A DNA stretch of 64,000 nucleotides from Marisa cornuarietis (taxonomy: Eukaryota > Mollusca > Gastropoda > Architaenioglossa > Ampullariidae), in assembly GCA_004794655.1 (NCBI GenBank), contig SMMW01000634.1:1398501-1462500 (forward strand), written 5' to 3'. Shown in pieces: positions 36,430 to 49,800 of the stretch. Under the pieces are notes generated by a model, which worked only from the letters and a program-made list of their open reading frames with translations, ran no database searches and was not told the origin of the DNA. Position numbers and translations under genes: made by a program. How positions within the stretch are numbered: position 1 is the stretch's first letter; every line of letters starts with the position of its first letter.

Positions 36430-38380
36430 AACATGTGTGTAGACACTTTGTAAAAGCCATAAACTCCATCAGAAAGAGGTATGTGTGTGCTAAATAGTTA
36501 TGATTATTATTATTATTCGTGTACTTTCACTGTACAACCACAAACAGATAACTGTGCATTAGAAAAAAAATAGCTTTGTTACTGTATACTTTGTCTCCTG
36601 TAAGAACTTTCTACTTATATTTCACATACTCGAAACATTTGTTTCACAATACTCTTCGTAGGAGCAGAGCATCGTTTTCGCGCACCTAATTACAAAAGGT
36701 AAATGATCAAAAAAGGTTTGATTTGTGGGGGAAAACAATTCACAAATGTGTTGCCCAGACTACAATCCAGGCATTTATCAAATTACTACCTAAATCCCTA
36801 TTGTTTTAAACAATAGAGACATTAGCAAGTCCTATATAAAGTTCTCTGTGTTTGTTATATCATTTTTTAAATCAATGATTCTATTAAAACGCGTTGTCTG
36901 CCTTTAGTAATTCTGTAAGGCGTTTTGTCTACCTATTAGCAATGCTGCAAGAGGACCACTGTTTCGTAATAAAAAAATGAACGATTGATGTACATTTTCT
37001 AAAATCAACAGTCAGGCTAACATTTTCTCAAGATCTTTGATCGCTAAAACAAAACTTTTTGTTTTTGAGATAATTTTAGTACATAGAAACAATATGTTTT
37101 ATTTTATCCTATTGAAGCATTTAAAATATTTCCCTCATAAGAATGAATGAATGTCTGTTTAATTGCTTCCACTTCTTATGCACGTAGATCACAAAATTAG
37201 CGATACTATAAACTGTCCACTTTCATGACGCCGGTTGCAGGAGGAAAAAGGGACAATGGTATATAAGGATTTAGCCATGCTTTCTCTGGGCTTATTATCT
37301 TGAGATGTCTTGGCATGTCCACACTTAGCTACAGGTAACCTGACGTTTCATATCGGTGCTAAGCCACAGCTACCCTGACGTTTGGTAGCGGTGCACGCGA
37401 TGATTATATGCAGACAACTGCAGGATTTCCGGCCCACGACAAACACGTGCCGTGGACTAGGGTAGTGATAACAGCGTTATACAATAGTGTGAGCCGCTCC
37501 GAATTATCAACTACGCTATCGCACTGTGATGACGGTGGGCCATCTTGCAAAGCTTTAGCGGCCAGAGCGGAAGTAAATGGGTGTGGCGATAAGGTATATC
37601 GTCCTCCTGTGTATTTACTGCAGTGTAACGTGTTTCACTCGGTATACACGTCACTATGGGTGAATGTGTTTAGTTCGTACTGTAAATTACTAAAGCTGAA
37701 TGCTTTTAGTTTGATGTGTTAATCACTACTAAATGAGTTTAGTTCGATGTGTCCCTACTGCTGCCGAATGTGTCTCGTTGTGCGTACAATACTGCAGACG
37801 AAGTCCAGTTTGTTGTGTGTACATGACGGTAATGGAAACAAACCTGTTAAATGCGGACAGTTTGTTCTAACTAATATACTAGTTCCCATTCTACGATCCC
37901 ACCCAAGTATGTGCATCGCATTTCTTTTAACAGATGTGCTGTCTGAGGACTAGACGAACATTACTCAATTCATAAAATTTCGTATTTTCTCATTCCCATT
38001 CTTTTCACAGTAAAAGAGACGTTAAAGAGAAACACTCACATCTTACTGGTATTTGAGAAACTCTTATAATTATCTATAAATTGCAATATGTTGCAATTAT
38101 CTATGTAAGTATTGCAGTGCATTAGTTGTCAGTTTGTCAATTCAGCCTCATAGATGAAAGACCACATTCTCTACGTATTTGTCAGTTTGACTTGACTGTG
38201 GCAGTCCAGGTTCAAAGGCGTAAAAGTGCTAATGTTATTTAGCATCTCATGACTCAGCTTATTTTATAAACAAGAGGAAAGTAAGCAGTTTATTTAACTG
38301 TTTCATATTTACCTAGAAAGTGTTTCGAAAAATTTAAAGTTTGTTTTGTTAGCAATTTTCTCTATCACAAGTGCTGAGAA
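36430..38380. other. Intergenic, no gene seen
   Basis: AT-rich unique sequence. Around 37320-37390 a CACAGCTACC(C)TGACGTTT phrase is repeated twice. ORFs at 37408-37953 show no family resemblance. Confidence 0.5.
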
Positions 38381-38389
38381 TCTGTCAGC

Positions 38390-38540
38390 AAGCCACTCAA
38401 CAGCACAAAGATTAGTAGAGGTACCTGTCCAACAACGTGAAACAACAGCACAAAGATTAGACGTGGCACCTTTACAATTACTTGACAAAACAACACATAG
38501 ATTAGTGCTGGCACTTGTTCAATAACTTGGCATAACCGGC
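38390..38540. repeat. Tandem repeat, 45-bp unit, three copies
   Basis: CAACAGCACAAAGATTAG and its variants begin three 45-bp units. Because 45 is a multiple of three, the minus strand reads as a repeated hydrophobic 15-mer. This is repeat-driven, not evidence of a gene. Confidence 0.7.
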
Positions 38541-38929
38541 ACTTATTTTCCGCTTCACTCAATCCCGGTTCGCTACCACATAAACTCAGTAAGTTATTTA
38601 TCACCAGGATGCAAAACCAGTTCCGCCCATGTTACAATATCCGCCACAAGAGAACTTTTGACGAGAACAGAACCCAGAAGAGGTTGGCCATACTAAGACC
38701 AAAAACTAGAAGCCTATTCATTTACTCCAAGTAGGAAACAACAATAATTCTCAGGCTTATCTCGCTAATAAAATCCCGGGTGGCTGCTATATAGGTTACC
38801 AAGTGTTTTTCATTCAGGCAACTCCCAAGCAAGAAAAGATAATTGCTGCTTCTAATATCCTCCCTAATCTCCATGTTTCCACATTAGAGCGGGTGGAGAG
38901 AATAACGGCGACGCTCATGTAGCATCCAT

Positions 38930-39100
38930 CAAGTAAAGAGAACAGATTACAACGACTATGGAGTGATCAGTAGGTAGAGAACACATTGAGGCAACTGTAT
39001 AGCGATCAGTAAGTAATCAGAATTGGATCAATTATACATGTGATCAGTAATGAGAACGAATTGGGACAGCTACAGAATGAAAAAGCAAAGAGAAAAAAGA
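38930..39100. repeat. Degenerate tandem repeat, about 42-45 bp unit
   Basis: GTGATCAGTA(G/A)GTAGAGAAC, GCGATCAGTAAGTAATCAG and GTGATCAGTAATGAGAACG mark four decayed units. Confidence 0.55.
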
Positions 39101-39230
39101 CAACTACTTAATGATGAATAAGTAACGAGGGTAAACTACAATGAAAACAAAGCGTGGCATTTAGAGCGTTCCGCAAATAATTAGTACAAGAGACACCTGT
39201 GGAGTTCACAGGTCATAAGAACATTGTAAT

Positions 39231-39376
39231 CAGTGGCGTAGGAACCGGGGGGGGGCAAGGGGGGCAGCTGCCCCCCCAAATAAAATGCTGGGAAGGCAAG
39301 AATGTGAACGTCGTTCATTGTCAGCATGGAGCTTGCCCCCCCCCCCCCAAAAGCCAAGCATCTTTCTGCGCCACTG
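39231..39376 (+). mobile_element. hAT-type MITE copy 1, with perfect 8-bp target site duplication
   Basis: A 146-bp element begins CAGTGGCGTAGGAAC and ends with the imperfect inverse, CTTTCTGCGCCACTG. It is flanked on both sides by ATTGTAAT (39223-39230 and 39377-39384). The interior has facing G-run and C-run blocks and AAGAATGTGAACGTCGTTCA. An 8-bp duplication with CAG...CTG ends is the hAT signature. No coding capacity. Confidence 0.88.
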
Positions 39377-41314
39377 ATTGTAATACACATAAAATGTTCA
39401 CAGGCCATGAGAACATTGTAATACGTTTACAGTGTTCAGAAAGGTGGAAGAACACTTTGAAAGATCTCTAGTGGGATCCGCAAGTCAAAAGGATAAAAGG
39501 GAACATGTACAGCAGTTGTTCTTTGCAACAACTTCAGACAGTTAACAGAGTGCTCAGCAAATAACAAAAACTTGGTCATTGTCAGCGTGATCAGCAGTAA
39601 TGTGAACAAACTGAGCAGGTTACTTGTGGTCGATGAAAGTTGACCTATGAAGTGAGTTACTCATGAGTACTGGTGACGAAATGAGTTATGGATGCCCGTG
39701 ACGACGAAGGAAATGGCTGCAGGTGCAGCTGCACGCGGCTGGGCACGACTAAGGCGTGTACAAGGCGACAATCTCGAGGCGCTAATCTGACACACCTTAC
39801 GGCGATATCAAGCTAGCTTGCTTACTCTCCAGTAAGAAAACCACGCACAGTTTATCATGCCATTTGCGGCCATTCGTGAGTGTGTCTGCTAATGACCGTG
39901 AAGTAGAGCGGCGCCAAAGTGTGCGATAAATGTCTAGCTTCAACAGGCGGCAGCTGAAAATAAGATGGAAACTCGGTGTCAGAATGAAGTGTTGTGTGCT
40001 TAAATAGATTTGGGTAATACACAAATTATCATTAAACAGTGTTAAACAGTAGCTGATGGAAGTAAAAGTTGGACTCAAACATCGTTTATAGGTAGGATTA
40101 AAAAGAAAGTTTTCGAGGTAGTGGGCCATCTGAGCAAATCCTCACTAGAGCCATGAATCAACACTTGACTGTAAACAACAAATCAAAAACAGCTTTCGGT
40201 GCAGCAGCACCAACAACAACGACAACAACACACGGAGAGAGAAAGAGAAAACGAGAAAGAGATTATCATTAACAAAGGGATCATTTAACAAATTCCATGA
40301 ACAGTCAATAGCTATTAATAGTTCAACAATCAGTTCCTTATACCTTCTATTTCCTCTACAGAAGCATCTTTTATATCACTATTTCACTTTAAAGCTGGGA
40401 CTTGATAAAGCAGGTAAGACCTTTTCTCATCACGTGCAACTGCCAACATGCGGCCGCACAGTCTGTGCCACACAAACAACTTATCACACAGTAGCTGTTT
40501 ATTGAAGACTGTTCCCCTTCTAACGCTGTAAAATCTTAGTAACAATTTGTTATCAGGTCTCCGACCCCACAAGAGATCTTGGTCTCAATGCTAACTTCAG
40601 AAAGACGGCTTTTCTCCACATGACCCATAACATCTGCGGGTCACAGCCGATAACACCGACAACGCAAGACTTAATTAATAGCGTGAAATTCTTCACAGGC
40701 AACTCGCTGGTGACCATCTTCAGAACATTATCCATAAAATAAAGCTCTTAAAACATAGAAATTTCCAGTTATAGGAGATCACCAACATGCACATCCATGG
40801 TCACCTGAGGACATTCAGACTTCAAAGTCATCAGTGCGTCCAAAGTTCGATAAACGTGCGCCCAACTCACTATTTAATTTACAGATCCACCTTATTTGAT
40901 AAATTTACCAACTGATGACTTATATTAGACGACAGTCATAGTACACTACAATAGACATGACACTGGAAGAGAGCAATACTTTGACACACTGTAATGATTA
41001 GCAGTGCCATTAAAATCGCAAGGACTCATAGATAGTATAACAAATGATTCATTACTGTTCCACAATATGTCATTTAAAAAATAAGGGATGCTCGAAAGAA
41101 GCAAGAAAAAACCCGATGCAGTTGTACTGACATGTCGGGAGTATTAACCTAACTTATAACAACAAGGGAAAAAAAAAAGAAAATAGAGAATTAATGAATG
41201 AGTGTAGGTTGTGTACCCCCTCCCTCTCTCTCGCATATCAGTGGACACGCATGCAATCACAGAAGTGTGGGGAAGGGGTGAGGCCGCAGTCGTACCACGT
41301 GACATACATGCTAA

Positions 41315-41459
41315 CAGTGGCGTAGGAACGGGGGGGGGGGGCAAGGGGGCAGCCGCCCCCCCAAAAAAAGATGCTGGGAAGGCAAGAATGTGAACGTCAT
41401 TCATTGTCAGCATGGAGCTTCCCCCCACCCCCAAAGCCGAGCATCTTCCTACGCCAATG
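41315..41459 (+). mobile_element. hAT-type MITE copy 2
   Basis: 145 bp, the same orientation and internal order as the copy at 39231. It begins CAGTGGCGTAGGAAC and ends CTTCCTACGCCAATG. GCTAA is found on both sides, a decayed target duplication. Confidence 0.85.
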
Positions 41460-42205
41460 GCTAATACCTCTCCACCCCAGCACCCCGCCTTTGCCCTTCA
41501 GGCCCGATGCTCAGACAGGCCAGTTGGAGATTCAATGGATATTCCGTTTTCCTCCGCCCTGTGTGTGTGTGTGTGCACGCGCTTTAAGTCGTGTTGTGAG
41601 CACGCATGTGTTACATTTGGAGCTGGGTACTACAAAGATTTTTGCTCGTACGTTGTATGTATGGTAGAGATTTTAGAGCCCGAATTTGATGCTGGGGAAA
41701 GGAATTATAAAAATGTGCTTTATTATTAAATCTTGAAAACCGTTTATGAATTGGCTAATATGCAATAATGATGCATGCAGAAATTAAATGGCCAACGAAT
41801 ATTTTATGGCTATCCAGGATAGATAGAATTTCTTTTAAAAACAAATTTCCGTTGGTCGACAAATAAAGCAGAGAACGGCTAGAGCATGTCTGCACCAGCA
41901 CCGGCATATCACGAACCAATACACGTCCGTGTTCATAGACTCCCTCATCTGCTGTACAGCGGACTCCAGCCCCTAGTTTGCCACATAGTTCCCGTCATTA
42001 AGTTCATAAACATCTAGCGGCTTATGTCTAAGAATTGTTCATTCACAGCAGTGACTACTGACAAAGCCAGTGGAATCAGAAGAAGCCACTGCCATTGTCT
42101 GGGACCTCCTGTCCGCACATTCAGGTCTCAGCTTGTCAGCCACACAAAGCAGCTGATCCTATCACAGAAGGCTCAAGGATTAATCAAATAGCGCATGGGC
42201 GTCTC

Positions 42206-42209
<4 letters not shown>

Positions 42210-42291
<82 letters not shown>
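42210..42291. repeat. CA microsatellite
   Basis: About 80 bp of CA dinucleotides with one CG interruption. Other CA runs are at 7366-7388, 44725-44752, 52129-52190 and 53207-53236. Confidence 0.95.
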
Positions 42292-42294
<3 letters not shown>

Positions 42295-43787
42295 CTTAAA
42301 AGAACTGTTACATTATTTTCATTGTGGAGATGTTACGCTTGGCACGGAGGTAGCAGTTTATCTAGTTTATCTAGTGGTCTCATTACAGTACCATCATATA
42401 TACTTTGCGACAGAAGATTACCTACCTTCGCGCAGGTGGGATTACATTTTTGACTGCGTGAAATCGCGTCTGTAGATGCGGTGATTACATTTGACTGCAA
42501 GGTATCGCGCCTTTGTAAGAAGCTGACTCTGTTAAGGCAGTCATTACACTAACTACACTGACAGGTTACTACTCTCTTGTAGACTTATTTTCGAAAAAAT
42601 CTCTCTACCCCTCGTTTTCTCACGATATGAACAAAGCTATTTTTGTGATCAGTTATCTTTGCTAAAAGTGCCTCGGTAACGAAACGGGCTGACCTGTACT
42701 AAGGCCACAAAATCTGGCTGACCTATTGTGATGTAGTCAGCTAAGGGCGAGTGGGTTCCGACCCGGTACACCTGACTTTTGTGAAAGAAACTGATATACC
42801 TACAGACTGTGTTGGGGACTTTGTTGTGGACTTGTGCGGGCGCTGTGTTTGAGACGGCGTGTGTGGAATTACCAATTCCACAAATACGACTCTACGTGGG
42901 CACAGCCCCTATCCGGCAACCCCCACTGAGCCTGGGGTAGCCTAGGGCTTAGAACGATGGCGTACGCAGGTGAAGACGTTCGCACTACCCGCTTAGATAC
43001 CCATGTCACGCAGCGTACCTCCCCCCAGTTGCACCAGCTGTGGTGTGCGCATCCGATTCGGTAGAGGATTGGGGAAATTCATGTAATGCAGAAGAGGAGA
43101 CAGGCACTGCCCTCTCTGGTCGAAGACAAGTGAAGGCTCTAACACTCACTCCCCTTACAACAATGTCGTTTCCAGACTTTCTCTCTGATATACGTGGGTC
43201 ACATGTGCAGCCGCCTACAAAAGTCGTTTTGTGACCAGCTGGTGACGTGTCTAGCAGCTGGTTGTGTGTCCAGACGGTAGCTAGTGAACCATACAGACAG
43301 CGGACTGGTCAGCTAAACTTTCTTCTTTACTTTTTGTTTAAACTTTCTTTATTTAGTAACAATACAAATACGCTGATTACGAGATAATCGCAGCAGGGGT
43401 AGTAAATGCGAAGTTATCACGACCCGCGAGACTTCTTTTATCCACGCTCACCCAGCCAACTGACACGGAACATGAGACTACAAGGAGGCGCTGTTCGTCA
43501 TCATTTAGCGTCTGTTATTTGCTGGACATGCTTTAATTGAAAACAGGAAGCTCTCATCTCGCGTGGCTCAGGGCCATTGATTGCAGAGCTGACTGCTGAC
43601 GAGGGACCAGACGCAGACGATATCCATAGGCAGTAACTGCATGGTTAACGCCATACGAACGTCTCACAATTTATGGGCATTTAACTCTGTGTCGTGTGAT
43701 CCCCGTCTTTCACTAAATTCTGTATTACTGATACAAGATTGTTATTATCAGTACACTTGTTTAGTTCTCAATTTGAAATAAAACGCT

Positions 43788-43793
43788 TTTATT
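43788..43793 (-). promoter_or_regulatory. Candidate polyadenylation signal for the acid phosphatase
   Basis: AATAAA on the minus strand shortly after the tentative stop codon. Confidence 0.4.
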
Positions 43794-43834
43794 CATATTT
43801 TGGTATTAAGTAAGTTGCATATGACATCAAATAT

Positions 43835-43898
43835 TTAATAAGTGAAGTAAATACAGCTTTCTGTGGCCGAAGAGAGCGGGTAGTCCAGAAAAATGCCT
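43835..43898 (-). CDS. Tentative terminal exon of the acid phosphatase
   Basis: Acceptor GGGTTACAG is followed by a base that completes Arg, then [20 protein letters not shown] and TAA (43837-43835). An AATAAA on the same strand at 43793-43788 lies about 42 bp past the stop. Phase and poly(A) signal fit, but the short peptide has no independent support and another terminal exon is possible. Confidence 0.4.
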
Positions 43899-46800
43899 CT
43901 GTAACCCAACTCGGAAACTGTCAATCAGCCCAGTGGGTTCAAGTACTTTGAAGCGAAAAAAGCTCTACAAAGTTGTTGTAGCAGCTTCTAAAGAGGAAGT
44001 ACGGGAGCCGTGGCCATCGAGAAATCACAAAACCTCTTTTTTTTAAGACCGTAACGTGATTTAATTAAGGAGTATGCTACCATAAATAGAAGCACTATGA
44101 TAATATAAAGTGATTTTATCACAGAGACGTTCCCAGTTGAAAAATTTCGGGATGATGTCCATTTCAAATTTCTCCTTTTTCCTTTAATGCAAGATCATGG
44201 GTGAACATACTGTTCATCAGTTTAATAGCCTATTTTTAACAATACATTTTTAACATATACGCTGAACAAAATGTGTTATTAACAGCTACCAATGTGTTAA
44301 AATTGTAATAGTTATAGTCTATTGTTTTGAACATCAAATACTGTATTGCAGTAGGCAATAAAGGTTCGCATTAGAACCAACGCGCGAGTAATGTTGCAAG
44401 CACCTACTAGTCATCTCATTAAATAGGTCTTCCACATCTGCCCAACGATCAACGCAAGTGCATCTTGTCATTAAGATGATAAAGGAATCAATTTAGCTAG
44501 AGAAGGGTTTGTATTTTCAGTTCCTAAAAATGCTTTAGAGAGTCACGAAAGGGCCTAAATATATTAACATAACAGAATTACGCACAAAAACAGACAACAG
44601 ATCTCCTTGTTTGCGTTTCTGCGGTATTTGCGGCATCAACTTCGCGCCTGGATTTCAAGAGAGTTAACTCGATTTTTCCATTCAGTATTTTTCTAGGAGT
44701 CGATGATCCGATAGAAGGACGCGCGCACACGCACGCACGCACGCACACACACAGTGTACAAAAAAAAAAGGGATTTTTACAAAACTCTTACCTTTTGCTG
44801 TCTTTGAGTACGCCTATCTCATGAACCTCTTTGCTGGCCTCCTCCATGTGGTAGGCTGGGATTTCACGATGGCTGGCATCCACATAAAACCCATAATCTG
44901 AACAATGACATGAAAAGTATGAGAGTTCTGGAACTTGTGCCAGGATGTTCACTGCCGAGCCTCTCTATCGGACCGCTCAGGCCGAATGGTATTTAAAGCT
45001 CCGAGGGCTGATGGAGACTATCTCGCTACAACTGCTGGCTGGTGAGTAGTGCGTCCGGCCCATCGAGTCTATCTTCTTGCAACTGCTGGCTTGCGAGGAG
45101 GACAGCTGCTGGGGCTGGTCCCAAGAATCCTCTCGATGACGCCTTGCCTGCTACGGCACGTGTCGATAAGAATACGCTTTTACTCTCAGACCAATTACAG
45201 AGACCTTTCACTTACTCTACGTGTTTATCTTTCTGACATTTGCACACACGGCCCCGAGATGTTGCAGGCAGTTTTGGCGCGAGCTGAAGACGACACCAGT
45301 CTCCTTCACATTCACTCGGTCCTTACTTCAGCTTCACAAAGCACCCAGGAGCTTGCTGCGTCTGGAAGATGTGGGGATCACGTGTGTCTAGAACTAGAAG
45401 CTTGTTTTGCTAGTCAGATGTCAGAGCAGCAGAAATCGAGAACTCTGAAGATGTTTACTCTTCTGGCTCTGTCACAAGTAAAACACAACAGAACCCTCGT
45501 CACTGATCGGCCCTGAAAGCTTACCCTCACTCCCCTCCCCAACGTTCATAGCCAGAAGGCAGTAAGTCATTCTCAGAAAATTTAAATAAAGAAAATGTTG
45601 AATGGTCACTGACATTAATATATGTTTACGGGAGAGAGAGGGGAGACCAAACTTTTTACTATAAAAAACCGTTACAGTTTATAGACTAATTACATGAAAC
45701 TATTTTCATAATTTTTCTGATTTATTTTTTACAGTCTGATTTTTGTAATCTTATACAATTGTTCTACACGATTCTGCTAGAGTGCAAACTGATAAAATGT
45801 TCAGTCAATTACAGCTGTATAATAAACAACACTTTTGTCTGCTCTATATGTGTGCACTTTAACTTCCTTGTTTACAACAGATCTTTCATGTAATCAGATA
45901 CACGTTCCATTTTCCACAGGAATAGAGTTTTCTTGAAATAACGCCAATGGCATTAGTAGGGCTGTCGGAAACGATAGAATTTTCGAGGTGTATACACTTC
46001 TTTTATGTTTTGCCATCCTACAGAAGCAAGTACAAAGTGAAGCTACATTTCCTCGCTGTCGGGACAATAAGAGTAAGATAACGCCACTCTACCCATTGAA
46101 GTCTATAATGAACTGCAAGAAGAGTTTCCTCAATGTTTCAATGATCCTCAGTGATCATGTCTAAAATAAGCCAGGACATTATTAGCTGGGAAGAACTCAT
46201 GTACTAAATGCGCGTTCAAGGAAACAAAAATTGTATGACATCTGTAATGAAACCGAAATCAATATGCCTTTGAATGTTTAATAATACAGTATGTATGTAC
46301 ATGTCATTTAATTATATAGTAGGTAGTTACACGTCACTGAATCATAATCAGTTTTATGGACACAATGACATGCTGATTACTTGTAAGTGTGCTTGAATGT
46401 GAGCGCGTGTTTTTTGTGCGGGTGCGTCAACGCTTATTTGAGATACAACTGTTATAAGTTGAGCAGAGAGGGAGCGACTTATATGTTATGAAGTTGATAT
46501 TAACTACCTTGCTTACCCTGTGTAGCTTCGCCGAGCTGGGAGGCCCGCGGTCTGGACCGTGGCACGTGCGGTGGGATTTTCACGGCGAGAGTTGTCTGTC
46601 CAGTGCACGAGAATTGCCTGTATCCGTGCGCGAGAGTGTACCCCCTTACTTCACATTCACGTCAGCACCACCACCTCGTGTCCACCGACAACGCACACAG
46701 AGTTGTGAGTTCTCCACCATTCTGTCTTTACAAGAAGGGGCGAAAACAAAGCGTCTCAGTCCCACAAGGGGATGCTAGTTGTGCACACAGGATGTACTGT

Positions 46801-49800
46801 ATCGCTCCCCACCCCACCCCTCTACCGCCATCCTGTCCCTGTGGCTTATGTGTTGTTTCCTGTGTCGCCAAGCTACACGTTACTCAGCATGACTGTCCCG
46901 AGGAGTGCAGTCGCCATGGTCCCAGGGAGGACGGGCTGGCACCACGACCGCCTGATATCAAAGTGGGGCAGGGAATCTGATGGTGGACGCGTATTGCATT
47001 TCTGCAGCACCAGTCACGTGACTGCTCTGCTAACCTCTTCTAACTGGTAGATGAACCAATGACTCTACTGCAACTCTTCTTTTTACCGTCTCTCTCTCTC
47101 TCTTTCATCTGACTTTTGTCCTCTCTGCTTTTTTTTTTCTTTCTCTCTCGTGCGCACTTCATTGTGTCGCTCCGTCCATTGAGACGTCAGTCTGTCTGTA
47201 CAGCTGTCCTGCTCAGTCATTTGTCTCACGTACAGCGGGCATAGACAAAGAGCAATTAGCAATATGATCAACTGCAGTCAGTAATAAGCGCTAGACGCGG
47301 TTCCCTAACTATCTGCTGTTCATGTTTAGCCCGCTGATGACTACGCCGGACAGCTTTAGCCGGAGTCCAGTCATGATCAGTGGACTCATAACGAGCTATA
47401 TAAGGTGACATTAATGTGCTTGATGAGTTGACTCATGACCAGCTAAGTAAAGTGACATGCAAAGTGAAGGTAGGAGGGAAGTTATTCAATCATGCGTCGC
47501 AGCTCACAACCCTTTCGTCACGAGGATACCTGCCAGTTGTAAGTTCAACGCACATTCACCTTGAAGCTGAGATAGATTGGGACAACACGATAGCAAAGCA
47601 TGGCGATCCTGAATTCGATGCAAGCTTGAACTGACAGCCAGTGGACCACGTAGAAGTGGTGCGGCATAGTCGGCCCTCCGCTTACGGAATACAGTGCGGG
47701 CAACACTGTTCTCTCTGGAGCTTGTCACGCAGTCTGGATGACTTCAGTTTTCTCCCCATTGAGCTTTTGTTTGTTTGCCAACATCCAGTGTTTGATAGAT
47801 TCGAGGGTTTGCTGAGTACTGGTGAGCAGACTGTGGAGTTGGCAAGTTCGGGCAGTTGCCAGGAGCTGAGTATCGTCGGCGTACAAGTGATACTGCAAGC
47901 CAAAGTGGCGGATCACAGGGCCGAGTGGCTGGCCATAGGCAGTAAACAGAAGAGGCTCGAGGACTGAACCCTGAGGCACTCCATGAAGCACGGAGTCAGT
48001 TTCTGATGCGGAGTCATGGACACTAACGGACTGAGTGCGATCAGACAGGTAGGAGTGGAACCAACATGACGGTTCTAGGAGACTGTATGTGTCGAAATGT
48101 TGTAGCCATTGAGCTGCGTCGACCTTTTCAAATTATTTTAACAAGAGATTACTGGCACCACTTCTTCGCAGGTAATCTTGTGAGCAACACTTTGGCTTCT
48201 CCTCGAGAAGAGTCTACTGAAAGCAATTTTCCCGCATGACTTTTCAGTCTCCTCCACCCTCTCTCCCCAACACCCCACAACTTCATGCTACTTTTGTAGC
48301 TTCTTAATCTCTGCTTGGAAATGTAATTGCAGGCAACCAAAATAACTTCTTGAAATCACCGTCTACAGAGCTACATGCTTTACACATTGCGCCTACATCT
48401 CTATTTTACAGCTGGATGTAGTCTAGTCCCTCAATATCTAACGCTAGGACTGGGGCGGATGTTCTTGATCATCCAGTCTCCAGTACTGACGGAGGAAATA
48501 AAAAATATGTAAAAAAATTAGAAAACCCTTTTATTTGAAGTGCACTAAAAAGGGTAAAATAATTTTCCTTAGGTCTCGGAATTGTCTTTAATACATATGA
48601 CGTAAAATATAAAAGTGTGAGGAGCACTGATGATCAGATTTTTAAATAGCCCCTCACACTTTGATAAGTCATCTGTATGAAAGAAAATCCCGAGACCCTG
48701 TAGAGAGGTACCCTTTAGTTTACTGGTCCTGGAGCAGCAGCTATCCATCTCCTCTAATTAGGCCTGTAAATTCTCATACAAAATTAAATTTAAAAATTAT
48801 TTTACTACTTTCGGACTGCTCGAAATAATTTAGTATTACATTGTCACAGGAAATGAATAATTGGTGAAAAATTCAGACACTTCCAGGACGATGGGAAGTG
48901 GGTGTAAATTGATTAGAAAATTCAACCGACAAACACACATAGATACAAACATTGTGAGTTAAATAAAAGTGCGTAAAAAAAACACCACTGCTACCGACTC
49001 ACCAAGCATTTTTTCGAATTTGTGCATTTACAAGAACTAGTGAGAAGCTGCGTGCCGTGTGCAAAAGCGTCTCTTCAGAAAGTCCTGGTACTGATGAAAC
49101 GTAACGACTAGTGAAGTTTTAAAAAAATACTTTATCTTACGCTTTCACTCTCTTGCTCACGTTTACACACGCGCACGACATATAGTACTCACAGGCAGTG
49201 GCTGACATCGGAAGGCGACGAAAGACAAGAGGGTTGACATGGTGATGTCCAGTCGGCTGATCTTTGATCGTTCCTATGAGGCAACGGACTGAAGCCTTAC
49301 GTGCCCTACATCTTGTTGAGATACCTCCGTATCATCTCAGTACGACACATCAGTATCAGTTTATTGCTGTAAAGTTCAATGTTCCTCTCGGTTGAATCGG
49401 TCGAATCAAGCCATGTGACTTGCATTTTAGGTCGTGTATAAGAAATGAGAGGAAAGCTTCTGGTCAGGAGTCGAGGTGGTCTGGGGTTCTGTATTCTTGA
49501 AGCTCTTTCCATGAACGCGTGCACAGGCCTGAGCTGTCAGACTTATCTTTTGGAAGTGATCTGTTAGGGTGCATGTCTCGACTGTAAGTGAATTGGGAGT
49601 TTCCATCACGACAGGCAACACAACGCCAACTGGCATATCTTGTGCATTTTCTGGCACGATCGTTAGCAATACGAAGGGATGGGTCTGTGTCCTGCAGGTC
49701 TGCAGACTGTCCCCTGTCCATGCTGCGGGTTTGCGGGACAAGGTGCACACATCTCTTTTCCAGTCAACGCCACAAGTTAGACCACATTTCGTCCTGCGCA

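Larger units (their letters stand above)
39600..43834. other. Intergenic, apart from the MITE and CA run no gene seen
   Basis: Only short, unrelated ORFs. Around 42863-42881 there is a perfect 8-bp inverted repeat, GTGGAATT and AATTCCAC, with a 3-bp spacer. The right end is the presumed downstream flank of the acid phosphatase. Confidence 0.45.

Noticed and set aside
38365..38604. Repetitive hydrophobic minus-strand ORF as a membrane protein
   Set aside because: The hydrophobic repeat is a translation of a three-copy 45-bp tandem repeat.
42095..42475. Plus-strand ORF of 126 codons
   Set aside because: Its centre is a CA microsatellite read as Thr-His; the flanks have no family resemblance.
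45049..45516. Plus-strand ORF of 155 codons
   Set aside because: No recognisable domain, no splice partners, and it overlaps a local tandem duplication; left as unsupported.
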